DNA from: Prostheceraeus crozeri
Lineage: Eukaryota; Platyhelminthes; Polycladida; Euryleptidae
DNA: 64,000 nucleotides
Direction: 5' to 3'
NCBI GenBank assembly: GCA_907163375.1
Contig: CAJQUW010006836.1
Span: 1 to 64,000, forward strand
Made by a program: the position numbers and the translations under genes. This document shows, piece after piece, positions 1-8,403 of the stretch. The first letter of the stretch is position 1, and every line of letters begins with the position of its first letter. The notes beneath the pieces are model-generated. The model did no database searches. It saw nothing but the letters and a program-made list of their open reading frames with translations, and was not told where the DNA came from.

Positions 1-177
1 CTTAAAATTAAGTTAAATGCTCTTAAAACGGCGTTGAAGATTAATCAGCAGAAAATGCAAGTTAATAGAAGAGAAATTAAAGTACATCACACGCTGCTTG
101 ACGCAATAGATAAAGTGCAACAGGCAATTAATAAAGTTATCTCGAAGTTGTTGTCCATTCACAAACGTAAATCTTAA
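1..177 (+). CDS. C-terminal tail of an unidentified Polinton protein
   Basis: An open frame runs from the first base of the window to a TAA at 175-177, giving 58 residues. The peptide is rich in Lys, Gln and Leu, with heptad-like hydrophobic spacing, and looks helical or coiled-coil. It ends 42 bases before the next gene on the same strand, so it is probably the 3' end of the gene upstream in the same element. The family cannot be named from this tail. A reverse-strand reading of the same stretch is less likely because the plus-strand frame fits the gene order. Confidence 0.5.
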   Translation, partial: LKIKLNALKTALKINQQKMQVNRREIKVHHTLLDAIDKVQQAINKVISKLLSIHKRKS

Positions 178-195
178 CACGTAGATATTTTTCCC

Positions 196-219
196 AAAAG
201 TCAAATTTAATCCTAAAAA
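196..219 (+). promoter_or_regulatory. Shared leader motif before the 173-aa gene
   Basis: AAAAGTCAAATT at 196-207 lies 12 bases before an ATG in an A-rich context. The same 12-mer occurs at 832-843, 13 bases before the capsid gene. The repeated position suggests a promoter or initiator element of the mobile element, giving a very short 5' leader. This is inference from position and repetition. Confidence 0.45.
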
Positions 220-741
220 ATGCCTATAATTTATAAACACAATCTTAAACATTTTGCATCAAATAATAAAATTGCTCATGAACCATCTATGAAACCTGTG
301 TACCATTATGATAGTGTAGAAACTGTCGGAACACAAAAGTTCCTAGGCACCGCAGGTGCCGTCCAAAAAGAAGGAGATGGCATCTTTTCTGGTATTGGTA
401 GTATCGTTAACTTAATTAAAAATAATAAAGATTTGATTACATCTGCTGCAAAAGGAGCAGCTGCTATAGGTAGTACAGCTAGTGCAATATCAAATGCTGT
501 TAAGTCTCAAAACGAATTAAAACAACTAGAAGCTATTCGTAAACTTAGGAATGATTCTGAAGAACTAAAAAAATTAAAAAAACTTTCAGATGAAACAAAA
601 AATAAAATTGCTAACATAGCTGTGGATGGTGATAGTAAACATAATGAAAAAACAATTGAAGAAATAAGAGGTAATGGCGTGAGCAGCAACCTTCGGTCTA
701 ACCAGCAAAGCTGTAGCGGAGCTGGTCTAGCAAAATTCTAA
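220..741 (+). CDS. Small hydrophobic virion-type protein of the Polinton
   Basis: The protein has 173 residues. An Ala/Gly/Ser-rich hydrophobic stretch lies at about residues 72-95, followed by a charged, probably coiled-coil segment at about 97-132 and a flexible tail ending in a Gly-Ala-Gly motif. Small proteins with one amphipathic or hydrophobic helix sit beside the capsid gene in Polintons and adintoviruses and are thought to be membrane-active or core virion parts. I recognise the architecture, not a specific family. The gene lies directly upstream of the capsid gene in the same orientation and shares its leader motif. The start is chosen because the motif precedes it and the context is A-rich. 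Confidence 0.6.
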   Translation: MPIIYKHNLKHFASNNKIAHEPSMKPVYHYDSVETVGTQKFLGTAGAVQKEGDGIFSGIGSIVNLIKNNKDLITSAAKGAAAIGSTASAISNAVKSQNELKQLEAIRKLRNDSEELKKLKKLSDETKNKIANIAVDGDSKHNEKTIEEIRGNGVSSNLRSNQQSCSGAGLAKF

Positions 742-804
742 AATTATATTTAGTAAAATTCTAAAATTATATTTAGTAAAATTCTAAAATTATATTTTAG
801 TAAA
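732..804 (+). repeat. Three short AT-rich direct repeats after the 173-aa gene
   Basis: About three copies of a ~23-bp unit (AAAATTCTAAAATTATATTT core) overlap the stop codon of the upstream gene and fill the gap before the capsid gene. They may hold transcription end or start signals. Confidence 0.75.
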
Positions 805-831
805 AATTTTTTTCTGTCTGTGAGAAAAACA

Positions 832-856
832 AAAAGTCAAATTATTTCTTATAAAA
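832..856 (+). promoter_or_regulatory. Shared leader motif before the capsid gene
   Basis: AAAAGTCAAATT at 832-843 matches the 12-mer at 196-207 exactly and again lies just before the start codon. TTATAAAAATG directly at the start could also act as a TATA-like signal. Confidence 0.45.
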
Positions 857-2191
857 ATGCCTTCGCTTATCGAAAATAAATTTAGATTAGATGATCCTCC
901 GTTCACCAGTTACAATCAAAAAAAGAATGACTATATAAGAATTGCTATGAATCCCGGATCTTCCAGTAGAGTAAATACTGGAGGTGATTTAATTTTTGAA
1001 GTTGATAATCAGCAGAGTTATTTATATTTACCTGATTCATTTTTACACTGTGAATATTCTTTATATAGTGATGCTAATTTTACAACACCATTACCAGATA
1101 CCGATAATATTACACTAGAGAATAATTTTTTTCCAAGATTATTTACACAAATGCGTTTAGATGTTGCAACTCAAAATATAGAAACAATAAGTGATTCCCC
1201 AGGTGTAATTGATACAATGCTTAGATTTGTAACAATTGGTGAAAATAATAAAAAGTATGAAATCGAAGGTTGGTTTCCTGATACTAATGATGGTATAATT
1301 GTTGATGATTTAACTCACGCTGGAACAGATGCAGCAGGAATTGCGAAAGATGTAGAAAATATTGCAAAACATTTAAATAAAACAAATAATGATGCATATA
1401 AAGAAAGACGTGAATTTAACAAGAAAAGTAAACAGACAGTAAATTGGTCATTGTCTCCATTATTCGGATATTTAGATTATGACAAAATATCATATCAATT
1501 TAAATTTAAATTAATAATTCATCGTACGGCAAATAATGAATTAATCTTTTTTGGTAAGACTGGGAAAAAAGCATATTTAAAAATTGATAGACTTGAATGG
1601 TGGATTACGCATATTACTCCTAGTTTAGAGGTTGAAACAGCTATTGCAAAAAGATTAAATACTAACAAACCAATTCCAGTAAATTTTCTAAAGCGTACTG
1701 CTAGTTCAGTAACTTTTTCCGAACAAAGATTTAACTGGCATTTTACTAGAACTGCGAATACCCCAAGATATTTATTACTAACATTTCAAAGAAATAATTC
1801 TCCAAGTTTTGATAAGAACAATAATATTTTTCATATTAATACAATTCGAAGTTTACAAGTTTCATTAAATCAAACTCGATATCCAATTGATCCATTAAGA
1901 TTCGATGATACCAATAATCAATTTATGGAAGGATATGATTGTTATCGAAATCTTTGTACAGAATTTGGAGTTGAACCACAATTAACTCCTGGAGATTGGA
2001 GACATTTATATCCAATTTTCTGTTTCGATTTAAGTGCACAATCTGAAGATATTATTAAAAATGGTTGTGATGTAACAATTAATATTGAAAAGAAAGATTC
2101 CACAACTTCATTGATGGCTTATGGTTTATTGCTAGAAGATGTAAAATATTCTATTGAAGTTCTTAATGGGAAGATGGTTAGGATCGGCTAA
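857..2191 (+). CDS. Double jelly-roll major capsid-like protein
   Basis: The protein has 444 residues. The sequence is beta-rich, with an N-terminal region full of Asp, Asn and aromatic residues and a WWITHITP-type segment in the middle. It resembles the double jelly-roll-like capsid proteins widely found in invertebrate Polinton-type elements. A capsid protein of this fold forms the trimeric hexon of an icosahedral shell. The family match is from memory of sequence character, not a profile search. It is the largest gene here and lies between two small hydrophobic virion-type genes, as expected for a structural gene block. The open frame is uninterrupted. It is somewhat short for a Polinton capsid protein, which may reflect a distinct subgroup. 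Confidence 0.72.
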   Translation: MPSLIENKFRLDDPPFTSYNQKKNDYIRIAMNPGSSSRVNTGGDLIFEVDNQQSYLYLPDSFLHCEYSLYSDANFTTPLPDTDNITLENNFFPRLFTQMRLDVATQNIETISDSPGVIDTMLRFVTIGENNKKYEIEGWFPDTNDGIIVDDLTHAGTDAAGIAKDVENIAKHLNKTNNDAYKERREFNKKSKQTVNWSLSPLFGYLDYDKISYQFKFKLIIHRTANNELIFFGKTGKKAYLKIDRLEWWITHITPSLEVETAIAKRLNTNKPIPVNFLKRTASSVTFSEQRFNWHFTRTANTPRYLLLTFQRNNSPSFDKNNNIFHINTIRSLQVSLNQTRYPIDPLRFDDTNNQFMEGYDCYRNLCTEFGVEPQLTPGDWRHLYPIFCFDLSAQSEDIIKNGCDVTINIEKKDSTTSLMAYGLLLEDVKYSIEVLNGKMVRIG

Positions 2192-2247
2192 AGCCAGAGG
2201 AGCTTCGCTCCGATAGGTTAAAGCCCAAGACTTAGTCGATTAATTAA

Positions 2248-2400
2248 TTTTTTTCATAACAAGAATAGATTAAAATTTTTGTTAACTTAAAAATTCTTAA
2301 CTTAAAAATTTTTTCATAACTAGAATAGATTAAAAAAATTCTTAACTTAAAATTTTTTCATAACTAGAATAGATTAAAATTTTTGATAACTTAAAATTTT
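2248..2400 (+). repeat. AT-rich direct repeats between capsid and core genes
   Basis: About three imperfect copies of a unit containing TTTTTTCATAACTAGAATAG, separated by AACTTAAAAATT stretches, fill the gap between two genes. Just before them, GGAGCTTCGCTCC at about 2199-2211 can form a small hairpin after the capsid stop codon. These are likely non-coding spacer or control sequence. Confidence 0.7.
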
Positions 2401-2410
2401 TTTATTAAAA

Positions 2411-2893
2411 ATGTCGCAAGCGAAAAGTAATAATAATAAAACTGTTGAATTAAAATTACGTAATATTGTTGACAAAAATACCCCTAAAACTATTACGATT
2501 AACAAAAAAAAGTATTACATAAGTAAACCAATGATAGAGAATATTCAATTACAAGAAGAAAAGAATGGCGGTATTCTCCCATTAATTCCACTAATAATAG
2601 GAGGCATAGCTGCAGCAGGAAGTGTTGCAGGTGGGACAGCTGGTATTGTCCAAGCAGTAAATAAAAATAAATCAGAGAAGGCAGCATTAGAAGAACAAAA
2701 ACGTCATAACAGAGAGTTAGAGAAAGTTGCTAGGGGAGAAGGAATAGTAGATAATTTTATTAGTAAATTAAAATTAGTTGATGAAGGAAAACGAGTTCTT
2801 AAAAATATTCTCCACAATGTTGATGATTTAATTGAAATTAAAGAAACTAAAGATGGTTCTGGAATATATCTAAGTCCTAGTATGATTCGGTAA
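2411..2893 (+). CDS. Glycine-rich hydrophobic core/membrane-active protein
   Basis: The protein has 160 residues. A basic N-terminus is followed by a strongly hydrophobic Gly/Ala/Ile-rich segment at about residues 54-83 and a charged, probably coiled-coil stretch at about 85-110. Polintons and adintoviruses carry a small protein of this type next to the capsid gene; by analogy with adenovirus minor core proteins it may disrupt membranes or bind DNA. That role is inferred. The start ATG sits in a TTAAAAATG context like its neighbours. The gene is co-directional with the capsid and integrase genes. Confidence 0.6.
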   Translation: MSQAKSNNNKTVELKLRNIVDKNTPKTITINKKKYYISKPMIENIQLQEEKNGGILPLIPLIIGGIAAAGSVAGGTAGIVQAVNKNKSEKAALEEQKRHNRELEKVARGEGIVDNFISKLKLVDEGKRVLKNILHNVDDLIEIKETKDGSGIYLSPSMIR

Positions 2894-2965
2894 TAACCTC
2901 AGGACCTTTGGTTCTTTTCGGTAAAACAATTTTTTTTATCTTCTTAATTTTTTTTATCTTTTAAA

Positions 2966-4270
2966 ATGAATACTAAAAATTCCGAAAATTTAATTAAATT
3001 AAAAATTTCTAATTTAGATTTATTGAATTATCTATTAAACAAAAATAAAAACTCAAACTGTCAGCATATTGGAGGTGACAAGAACAAAGTTCCACACCAC
3101 TTCGGTGGTGATATACAAAAAACATTAGAAAACTTTCCTGGATTTATTTGGAGTAAATATTCGAAAGAAAAACATCTTCCTGGTCATTCATATACTGGTC
3201 CAGGAACTCGATTAGATATAAGACTAGATGAGAATAATAATCCGAAACCAGGTGAAGAACCAATAAATAGAGTAGATGCCGCCGCTTACAGGCATGATTT
3301 AGCTTATCGAAATCATGATCTAAGTTCTCGACATGCAGCTGATAAGAAGATGATTCAAGAATTAGATAGTATTCAGAATCCTACATTTAGAGAAAAAATT
3401 GAAAGAATGTTTGTTAAGAAAGCTTTACAAGCTAAAATATTATTCGGCCAGGGTTTAAATGAAAATCATAATTCAGACGTTTATGCATCTGAAATTCATA
3501 AAGAATATAGAAAGCCTAAATATTTATTAAAAGTAAAAGTATTTAATAAAGATGATATTTGGAGTGCTGATCTTATTCATATGCCGAATGAAAGGGACTA
3601 CAAATACGCATTGACCGTTATAGATTTATATACACGATATGCTTGGGTAAAGCCTTTAAAAAATAAAAGTGGTCTTTCAGTTAAATATGCGTTTGAAGAA
3701 ATCTTTAAAGAAAGTAATAGAAAGCCAAAAAAATTGTTTGTTGATAAAGGGTCGGAATTTTATAACCGAAACGTTCAGCCACTATTTGAAACTGTTTATT
3801 CAACTGAAAACGCTTGGAAGGCCGTAGTGATAGAAAGATTCAATCGGACGTTAAAAAATAAATTATTCAAGAAATTTACTGAGCAAAGAAATCAGAAATG
3901 GTTGAAGATATTACCAGGAATTGTGGAAGAGTACAATAATAAAGTTCATTCTGGTATTGAAGAAACCCCAAAGAATGCTTCTGACGACCCTGATTTGATA
4001 CGAAAGAAAATATTCGAGAATAATAATTTGAATGAGAGTAATCCGAATTTGCAGAAACTTAAACCGAAATTTAAAATTGGAGATAGAGTTAGAATATTTA
4101 AATATAAGAATAAATTTGAAAAAGGCTTTGTTGGCTATTGGACTAAAGAAATATTTGAAGTTTGCAAAATAAATCAAACTTATCCGATTACTTATGAAAT
4201 TAAAGATTTAGATAATGAGGATATCAGAGGCCGTTTTTATCAAAATGAATTACAACGAACTGATTTTTAA
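2966..4270 (+). CDS. Phospholipase A2-like domain fused to a Polinton integrase
   Basis: This single open frame of 434 residues contains two enzymes. Residues ~55-135 show the parvovirus VP1-type phospholipase A2 signature: a calcium loop YTGPGT (76-81) and the catalytic HDLAY (110-114) with Asp118. Such domains help virions cross endosomal membranes. Residues ~195-340 form a retroviral-type integrase core, with Asp202 (WSADLI), Asp260 (DKGSEF) and Glu290 (ERFNRT) as the metal-binding triad. Residues ~365-434 match the SH3-like C-terminal domain typical of Polinton integrases (KIGDRVRI at its start). A usual integrase N-terminal zinc domain is not obvious. The 3' end overlaps the end of the protease gene on the other strand by 47 bp. 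Confidence 0.85.
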   Translation: MNTKNSENLIKLKISNLDLLNYLLNKNKNSNCQHIGGDKNKVPHHFGGDIQKTLENFPGFIWSKYSKEKHLPGHSYTGPGTRLDIRLDENNNPKPGEEPINRVDAAAYRHDLAYRNHDLSSRHAADKKMIQELDSIQNPTFREKIERMFVKKALQAKILFGQGLNENHNSDVYASEIHKEYRKPKYLLKVKVFNKDDIWSADLIHMPNERDYKYALTVIDLYTRYAWVKPLKNKSGLSVKYAFEEIFKESNRKPKKLFVDKGSEFYNRNVQPLFETVYSTENAWKAVVIERFNRTLKNKLFKKFTEQRNQKWLKILPGIVEEYNNKVHSGIEETPKNASDDPDLIRKKIFENNNLNESNPNLQKLKPKFKIGDRVRIFKYKNKFEKGFVGYWTKEIFEVCKINQTYPITYEIKDLDNEDIRGRFYQNELQRTDF

Positions 4271-4784
4271 TTATCATTATTATTGGACTACGTTTAGCTA
4301 GATTCCCTTGTAGCGTACCATAGACTACGTTGTTCAATTCTAACATTATATCTAGAAATGGTACTCCTTCCTGTAATTTAAATAAAACATAAAGACATAA
4401 TTGTCCACAATAAGTAGTGCCTGGTGTTTGAATTTGAAACGTATTGTATGTTCCCGTTCCAAGTAATTCTTTTACTTCATTTGTAGGTGGAAGCCCGTAT
4501 GAGTCAAAATAATAATTATCTCCGTTTTTACTAAAGATACCTGCTGACCAATGTACGCCGTTTTGGTCTGAAGTGTGAAGATTCGTTATGAAATTTACAG
4601 TTATTGATGGAACTTTGTTCCGGGAACTGAAGGTTCCTGTTGGCCTATTTTTTAGGAATTGTAATTCGTTTCTCATTAGAACATGAAAATTCTTTATTCC
4701 TAATTCATTTGCGATTTTCTTTAGGTCGAAATTTGTCGTAGTTTGCGTTCCATATAATTTAAAAAACTCATTTATGTTGCTCAT
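4224..4784 (-). CDS. Adenain-like cysteine protease (C5 family) of the Polinton
   Basis: The protein has 186 residues on the reverse strand. His78 (in HWSAG), Asp94 (in YFDSYG) and Cys126 (in the YCGQLC block) form the triad expected for adenovirus-type maturation proteases, and Gln119 fits the oxyanion-hole position. The length is close to adenain (about 200). It would cleave virion precursor proteins during assembly. It is convergent with the phospholipase-integrase gene and the two 3' ends overlap. The start lies in a TTATAAAATG context like the other genes of the element. It looks whole. Confidence 0.88.
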   Translation of the reverse strand: MSNINEFFKLYGTQTTTNFDLKKIANELGIKNFHVLMRNELQFLKNRPTGTFSSRNKVPSITVNFITNLHTSDQNGVHWSAGIFSKNGDNYYFDSYGLPPTNEVKELLGTGTYNTFQIQTPGTTYCGQLCLYVLFKLQEGVPFLDIMLELNNVVYGTLQGNLAKRSPIIMIIKNQFVVIHFDKNGL

Positions 4785-4817
4785 TTTATAATAAAAAAAT
4801 TCTTAAGGGACCCCTAG

Positions 4818-5045
4818 AAGTCAGAAGGAGGGGGGGTATTGATTTAAAACTGTTCTCTAATGATGTCTTTCCTTACTACTTAGTCAGAAGGGGGTATTGA
4901 TTTAAAACATTTTTATAATGATGACTTTCCTTACTACTGGGGGGGGTATTGATTTAAAACTGGTCTCTAATGATGTCTTTCTTTACTACTTAGACAGAAG
5001 GGAGGGGGTATTGATTTAAAACTGTTCCACAATGATGACTTTCCT
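4818..5045 (+). repeat. Four direct repeats of ~60 bp with G-runs
   Basis: The unit has a run of 4-8 G, then TATTGATTTAAAAC, then an AATGATG(A/T)CTTTCC segment ending TTACTACTTA. Four imperfect copies lie just upstream of the protease gene start (reverse strand) and before the right-arm genes. They could be promoter-associated repeats or simply a minisatellite. Confidence 0.8.
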
Positions 5046-5449
5046 TGCTACTTATTCGATTTTGAAATGATTTAATTTAATCTAAATTAAAACGTTACAT
5101 TGTTCTATTTTATTCTTATGAACTCTTGTTAAGAGAATATTGATTGTTTTATCTGTATTAAGACATTAGCAACATCTGTTACCAAATTTCTCAACATGAA
5201 CAGCTGCTAGCAGTTTAAGCTATTCAGTATGAGAGAATTCTTTGTGACCCGCATAACTCAACTTTTCACTTGAACAGCTGCTGCCATTATTCCACGTATT
5301 ACTGCGTGCATTATTCATTCTGCGAGCGTTCTACGAGACTGTGACTGCTTACGAATCATCTGTGACCTTTATCTATTTTGGTCAATTTCATCAGCGACTT
5401 TCAACAATTTTATTTTTTATCATAATTAATTCACTACGTTTTAACGAAA
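5046..5449. other. Non-coding spacer before the right-arm gene
   Basis: No gene is supported here. AACAGCTGCT occurs twice (near 5200 and 5274), each flanked by similar TCAACATGAACAG / TCACTTGAACAG text, so a short duplicated motif may be regulatory. A short open frame starting at 5341 overlaps the next gene in another frame and is not believed. Confidence 0.4.
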
Positions 5450-6040
5450 ATGGCACGTTCAAGCATCGCCTTTGCCGATTTGAAAAGAAAAATTTCAGAC
5501 ACTATTGTGAACGAAGATCAACGGAAGAAGTGTATTGAGATGCTAACAGAATTTCAGGAGAAATATCTTAAACCAAGGGAGGAAGAAGACATCCACGCAT
5601 CAAAAACATTCAGAGAATTTTTAGTGATAAATCGATTTGAAGACACATTGCAAGATAACGCCATCAATATCAGTTCAAACTATAATTTTGAAGAAGAAAT
5701 TCAAAGAGACATCTTACCATCAGAGCTAACTAATTATTTAGCACATTTAAGAAGAGAAGAAGACATTTCGGTGAACAATACTGTGAAGTTATCGTTGTTA
5801 AAAGGAAGAGCTTTGACTGCAATCCGGGGAAGTGGCCATGTTTGTAAACAATTAGGTTATTCGAGAGGCTATAGCATCTTTTTAAGAAAATTTTATAAAC
5901 TATATTTACGATTTCCGTTTATTAAGAACTCGACGGAATCTATATCATTTTTCAAAAGGAACTTCGCTATTATTGACTCGTATCTTCGCCATGGGAGACA
6001 CCGCCCAACCCTTGATCAAATTTTAAACTCAATCAATTGA
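5450..6040 (+). CDS. Unrecognised 196-residue right-arm protein of the Polinton
   Basis: This is an uninterrupted frame of 196 residues starting in a GAAAATGGC context. It is mostly charged and helical in its first 130 residues; the last 75 are basic and aromatic (RGSGHVCKQLGYSRGY and following), ending in LDQILNSIN. No known domain was recognised. It lies in the accessory arm of the element and ends just before a tandem-repeat array that separates it from a convergent reverse-strand gene. Its last third is duplicated in the tandem copy of the arm (7329-7552). A role in replication, host takeover or virion structure cannot be decided from sequence. Confidence 0.6.
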   Translation: MARSSIAFADLKRKISDTIVNEDQRKKCIEMLTEFQEKYLKPREEEDIHASKTFREFLVINRFEDTLQDNAINISSNYNFEEEIQRDILPSELTNYLAHLRREEDISVNNTVKLSLLKGRALTAIRGSGHVCKQLGYSRGYSIFLRKFYKLYLRFPFIKNSTESISFFKRNFAIIDSYLRHGRHRPTLDQILNSIN

Positions 6041-6066
6041 AACGGTAAGCTACTCCCAATAGATAA

Positions 6067-6656
6067 TAGTACTATGACCCTTCCCTTATTTCAATTTACG
6101 AGAAACAATTGTATCATGTCATAACACATTTTCTAGTCAACATATTTTATTCGTTGTAAACCATGCTACTTGTCCTCATTGGTTTTATAGTTCTATGAGC
6201 CTTACTTTATTTTACTCATACAGAAACAATTGTATCATGTCATAACACATTTTCTAGTCAACATATTTTATTCGTTGTAAACGATGCTACTTGTCCTCAT
6301 TGGTTTTATAGTTCTATGAGCCTTACTTTATTTTACTCATACAGAAACAATTGTATCATGTCATAACACATTTTCTAGTCAACATATTTTATTCGTTGTA
6401 AACGATGCTACTTGTCCTCATTGGTTTTATAGTTCTATGAGCCTTACTTTATTTTACTCATACAGAAACAATTGTATCATGTCATAACACATTTTCTAGT
6501 CAACATATTTTATTCGTTGTAAACGATGCTACTTGTCCTCATTGGTTTTATAGTTCTATGAGCCTTACTTTATTTTACTCATACAGAAACAATTGTATCA
6601 TGTCATAACACATTTTCTAGTCAACATATTTTATTCGTTGTAAACGATGCTACTTG
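6067..6656 (+). repeat. 119-bp tandem repeat array, five copies
   Basis: Five copies of a ~119-bp unit contain ACAATTGTATCATGTCATAA and ATTTTATTCGTTGTAAA. Copies 2-5 are almost identical, and the first differs near its start (CCCTTCCCTTATTTCAATTT). The array lies between the 3' ends of two converging genes. Confidence 0.93.
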
Positions 6657-6691
6657 TACATAGTACTTGTCTGTGATGTGAATAAAATATT

Positions 6692-7012
6692 TCAAAGATG
6701 GAAATGTGTTTTCATTTTGTATCGAGTTAAAGCAGTAGCAACTACTGGAATTGTAAGAACGCCAGATGAAATGACAATTGTTAAAGCATTAGACCATCTC
6801 TTTCTTAATTTTTTATAATGCTCTAATCTTAATAATAATTGAGATTCCTTATCTTTCATATACCTAACTCTATCTTTGTGTTTTTCTTTATTCATTTTTT
6901 CAATGTTAATCTTTTCAATGTCCATTAAAGTAGAACTACGTTCATATGATAACGAAGGATATATTCTTGAGGTTCCTTCCACTTTTGTTTCATCCACTTT
7001 TGTTTCTTCCAT
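6692..7012 (-). CDS. Small single-span membrane protein, copy 1
   Basis: The protein has 106 residues on the reverse strand. The first 30 residues are acidic/Thr-rich, residues ~30-70 are highly charged and probably coiled-coil, and residues ~75-95 form one hydrophobic span, followed by a short basic tail. The inner ATG at 7012 (ATTTAAAAATGG context) is preferred to one 17 codons upstream, because only the inner start is shared with the second copy. No family was recognised. An identical copy lies in the duplicated arm at 8083-8403. It may be a tail-anchored membrane or virion protein. Confidence 0.55.
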   Translation of the reverse strand: MEETKVDETKVEGTSRIYPSLSYERSSTLMDIEKINIEKMNKEKHKDRVRYMKDKESQLLLRLEHYKKLRKRWSNALTIVISSGVLTIPVVATALTRYKMKTHFHL

Positions 7013-7256
7013 TTTTAAATGAATATTTTGAATAAATATTTTGAATAAATATTTTGAATACAATCTTCTGGTATATTGAGACTACGTGATATTTTGAGAC
7101 AACTTAAATTTTCGTCTGCCTAAATTTTCAAAATTCTTAGACCACGTGATATTTTGAGACAACTTAAATTTTCGCCCTTCGGCCACGTGAAATTTGAAAT
7201 CTACCTAAATTTTTGAAATTTTGATTTTTTTGAAAATTTTGAAAAACCCCCGCAAA

Positions 7257-7322
7257 AGTGTGACATCCGGCGCAAGCGAAGCGAAGCAAAGCGAAGCGAA
7301 GCGTCGCGCCGGATGTCACACT
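7257..7322. repeat. Internal copy of the Polinton terminal hairpin
   Basis: AGTGTGACATCCGGCGC at 7257-7273 is the exact reverse complement of 7306-7322. The 32-bp loop is made of GCGAA/GCAAA repeats. ATAAAC follows at 7323-7328. This was the element's end before the arm was duplicated. Confidence 0.9.
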
Positions 7323-7328
7323 ATAAAC

Positions 7329-7552
7329 CTGCAATCCGGGGAAGTGGCCATGTTTGTAAACAATTAGGTTATTCGAGAGGCTATAGCATCTTTTTAAGAA
7401 AATTTTATAAACTATATTTACGATTTCCGTTTATTAAGAACTCGACGGAATCTATATCATTTTTCAAAAGGAACTTCGCTATTATTGACTCGTATCTTCG
7501 CCATGGGAGACACCGCCCAACCCTTGATCAAATTTTAAACTCAATCAATTGA
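7329..7552 (+). pseudogene. Partial second copy of the 196-residue right-arm gene
   Basis: The second arm unit begins inside this gene, so only its last ~73 codons recur, matching the first copy. A chance ATG in the preceding hairpin (7313) keeps the frame open, but no natural promoter or leader is seen. It is a by-product of the duplication. Confidence 0.8.
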
Positions 7553-7578
7553 AACGGTAAGCTACTCCCAATAGATAA

Positions 7579-8047
7579 TAGTACTATGACCCTTCCCTTA
7601 TTTCAATTTACGAGAAACAATTGTATCATGTCATAACACATTTTCTAGTCAACATATTTTATTCGTTGTAAATCATGCTACTTGTCCTCATTGGTTTTAT
7701 AGTACTATGACCCTTCCCTTATTTCAATTTACGAGAAACAATTGTATCATGTCATAACACATTTTCTAGTCAACATATTTTATTCGTTGTAAACCATGCT
7801 ACTTGTCCTCATTGGTTTTATAGTTCTATGAGCCTTACTTTATTTTACTCATACAGAAACAATTGTATCATGTCATAACACATTTTCTAGTCAACATATT
7901 TTATTCGTTGTAAACGATGCTACTTGTCCTCATTGGTTTTATAGTTCTATGAGCCTTACTTTATTTTACTCATACAGAAACAATTGTATCATGTCATAAC
8001 ACATTTTCTAGTCAACATATTTTATTCGTTGTAAACCATGCTACTTG
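7579..8047 (+). repeat. 119-bp tandem repeat array, four copies
   Basis: This is the same unit as at 6067-6656 but with four copies. Here the first two copies carry the CCCTTCCCTTATTTCAATTT variant, against one in the first array. The arrays have therefore changed since the arm was duplicated. Confidence 0.92.
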
Positions 8048-8082
8048 TACATAGTACTTGTCTGTGATGTGAATAAAATATT

Positions 8083-8403
8083 TCAAAGATGGAAATGTGT
8101 TTTCATTTTGTATCGAGTTAAAGCAGTAGCAACTACTGGAATTGTAAGAACGCCAGATGAAATGACAATTGTTAAAGCATTAGACCATCTCTTTCTTAAT
8201 TTTTTATAATGCTCTAATCTTAATAATAATTGAGATTCCTTATCTTTCATATACCTAACTCTATCTTTGTGTTTTTCTTTATTCATTTTTTCAATGTTAA
8301 TCTTTTCAATGTCCATTAAAGTAGAACTACGTTCATATGATAACGAAGGATATATTCTTGAGGTTCCTTCCACTTTTGTTTCATCCACTTTTGTTTCTTC
8401 CAT
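8083..8403 (-). CDS. Small single-span membrane protein, copy 2
   Basis: This 106-residue protein is identical to the one at 6692-7012: charged helical segment, one hydrophobic span near residues 75-95 and a basic tail. It lies in the duplicated arm. The upstream TGAATAAATATTTT repeat is longer here than in copy 1, and the additional upstream start is not shared. No function was recognised. Confidence 0.55.
   Translation of the reverse strand: MEETKVDETKVEGTSRIYPSLSYERSSTLMDIEKINIEKMNKEKHKDRVRYMKDKESQLLLRLEHYKKLRKRWSNALTIVISSGVLTIPVVATALTRYKMKTHFHL

Noticed and set aside
13-252. Reverse-strand open frame of 79 codons at the left edge
   Set aside because: It overlaps the plus-strand tail of a Polinton gene and the start of the next gene, and has no recognisable features.
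5341-5538. 65-codon frame overlapping the 196-residue gene
   Set aside because: Different frame from a much better gene start at 5450.
6067-8047. CRISPR-like array
   Set aside because: The 119-bp repeats are contiguous without unique spacers and sit in an animal transposon.
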